5,477 bases of DNA from JBDKTK01 sp039680225 (GTDB lineage Bacteria > Desulfobacterota > Syntrophia > Syntrophales > UBA4778): the NCBI GenBank assembly GCA_039680225.1, contig JBDKTK010000351.1:1-5477 (forward strand), given 5' to 3'. Below are positions 5,118 through 5,477 of the stretch, piece after piece (the stretch's first letter is position 1; the number at the start of each line of letters is the position of its first letter). The notes below the pieces were generated by a model. It made no database searches and was not told the origin of the DNA. It saw only the letters and a program-made list of their open reading frames with translations. The position numbers and the translations under genes are program-made.

Positions 5118-5477
5118 GCCTTGTATCCAGGACCTACCGGCACATTGGCCGCTACAGGCAGATCCTGACGGTTCTTTTCAAATATGGTTTCGGGGACCTG
5201 GTTGACAGGCTCAATGCAGGCAAGTACCTGGAGATCGGGTCCCGGATATTCGGAAAGGGCCGGGGGGAGCCTGTTGAGGCCTATTCGCGATACGAGCGCA
5301 TCCGGATGGCGTTCGAGGAGCTTGGCCCCACCTTTATCAAGATGGGGCAGATCCTGTCGACGAGACCTGATCTCATCCCCGTAACCCTTGCGGAAGAGCT
5401 CTCCAAGCTCCAGGACAGCGTGCCGCCTTTCCCGTTTGAACAGGTGAAAGAGCTTATCGAAACGGAGCTTGACACCG
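5099..5477 (+). CDS. UbiB/AarF/ABC1 family atypical kinase, N-terminal part
   Basis: Only the first 126 residues are present; the gene continues beyond the right edge. UbiB/AarF (ABC1, ADCK) proteins are membrane-associated kinase-like ATPases linked to quinone synthesis or lipid distribution. The family signature GPTFIKMGQILSTRPDLIP is visible (76-94) with the invariant KxGQ motif at 81-84 (K81, Q84), which replaces the ordinary glycine-rich entry of protein kinases. EELSKLQDSVPPFPF (99-113) is also typical. The catalytic lysine, the A-rich loop and the metal-binding residues would follow outside the window. The ATG at 5099 overlaps the phasin-like gene by 19 nt; AAGGA at 5091-5095 is a close ribosome site (3 nt spacing), so translational coupling is likely. 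Without the rest of the protein and other quinone genes, the exact role (ubiquinone, menaquinone or other) cannot be set. Confidence 0.93.
   Translation, partial: MFIRNIGLVSRTYRHIGRYRQILTVLFKYGFGDLVDRLNAGKYLEIGSRIFGKGRGEPVEAYSRYERIRMAFEELGPTFIKMGQILSTRPDLIPVTLAEELSKLQDSVPPFPFEQVKELIETELDT

Noticed and set aside
1..5477. Search for CRISPR repeats, tRNA or rRNA genes, insertion sequences, toxin-antitoxin or phage genes
   Set aside because: No regularly spaced repeats, transposase motifs, terminal inverted repeats or cloverleaf-like sequence was seen; nearly all of the window is accounted for by seven genes and two short intergenic regions.

Overview
The window is an ordinary stretch of a bacterial chromosome with moderate GC content. 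It looks Gram-negative: it encodes a TolC-type outer-membrane protein and a signal-peptide-bearing periplasmic thioredoxin. The style of several genes (a BioA of the Bacillus/Aquifex-like subtype, a phasin-like small protein next to a UbiB/AarF kinase, and a stand-alone DsbD-like membrane domain) suggests a deltaproteobacterial (Desulfobacterota) or Nitrospirota-type anaerobe. That placement is an inference from gene style, not a phylogenetic result. Nothing in the window looks like a mobile element, CRISPR array, RNA gene or defence system.

Layout. Positions 2-1300 on the minus strand hold bioA (biotin synthesis), cut off at the left edge just before its C-terminus. The 148-bp intergenic region 1301-1448 is divergent. 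It carries a recognisable bioA promoter whose -35 box lies inside a perfect inverted repeat, TTGTCAACC-N15-GGTTGACAA, matching the BirA (biotin repressor) operator consensus. It also carries an extended -10 promoter for the rightward genes. Positions 1449-2683 hold a two-gene thiol-redox operon: a six-helix DsbD/CcdA-like membrane electron carrier, then a secreted TlpA/ResA-like thioredoxin with the active site WCPHC and an extra C-terminal CNPC. A terminator-like hairpin follows at 2698-2738.

Positions 2741-5477 hold a second rightward transcription unit. It begins with a promoter candidate and a 22-bp palindrome that looks like a TetR operator. Then come tetR, a tolC-like outer-membrane efflux gene overlapping tetR by 11 bp, a small phasin-like coiled-coil gene with a perfect Shine-Dalgarno, and the start of a ubiB/aarF kinase-like gene overlapping the phasin-like gene by 19 bp and running off the right edge. 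The tight spacing suggests co-transcription. No inner-membrane pump or membrane-fusion protein is visible with the TolC protein.

How the genes work together. bioA should be repressed when biotin is plentiful, through biotin-bound BirA. The DsbD-like/TlpA-like pair should carry reducing equivalents across the membrane to periplasmic disulfides, for example in cytochrome c maturation. The TetR protein probably represses itself and the export gene behind it. The most informative signals are regulatory and motif-level (BirA operator, TetR palindrome, possible leaderless start, second CxxC, overlapping alternative hairpins) rather than a new gene system.
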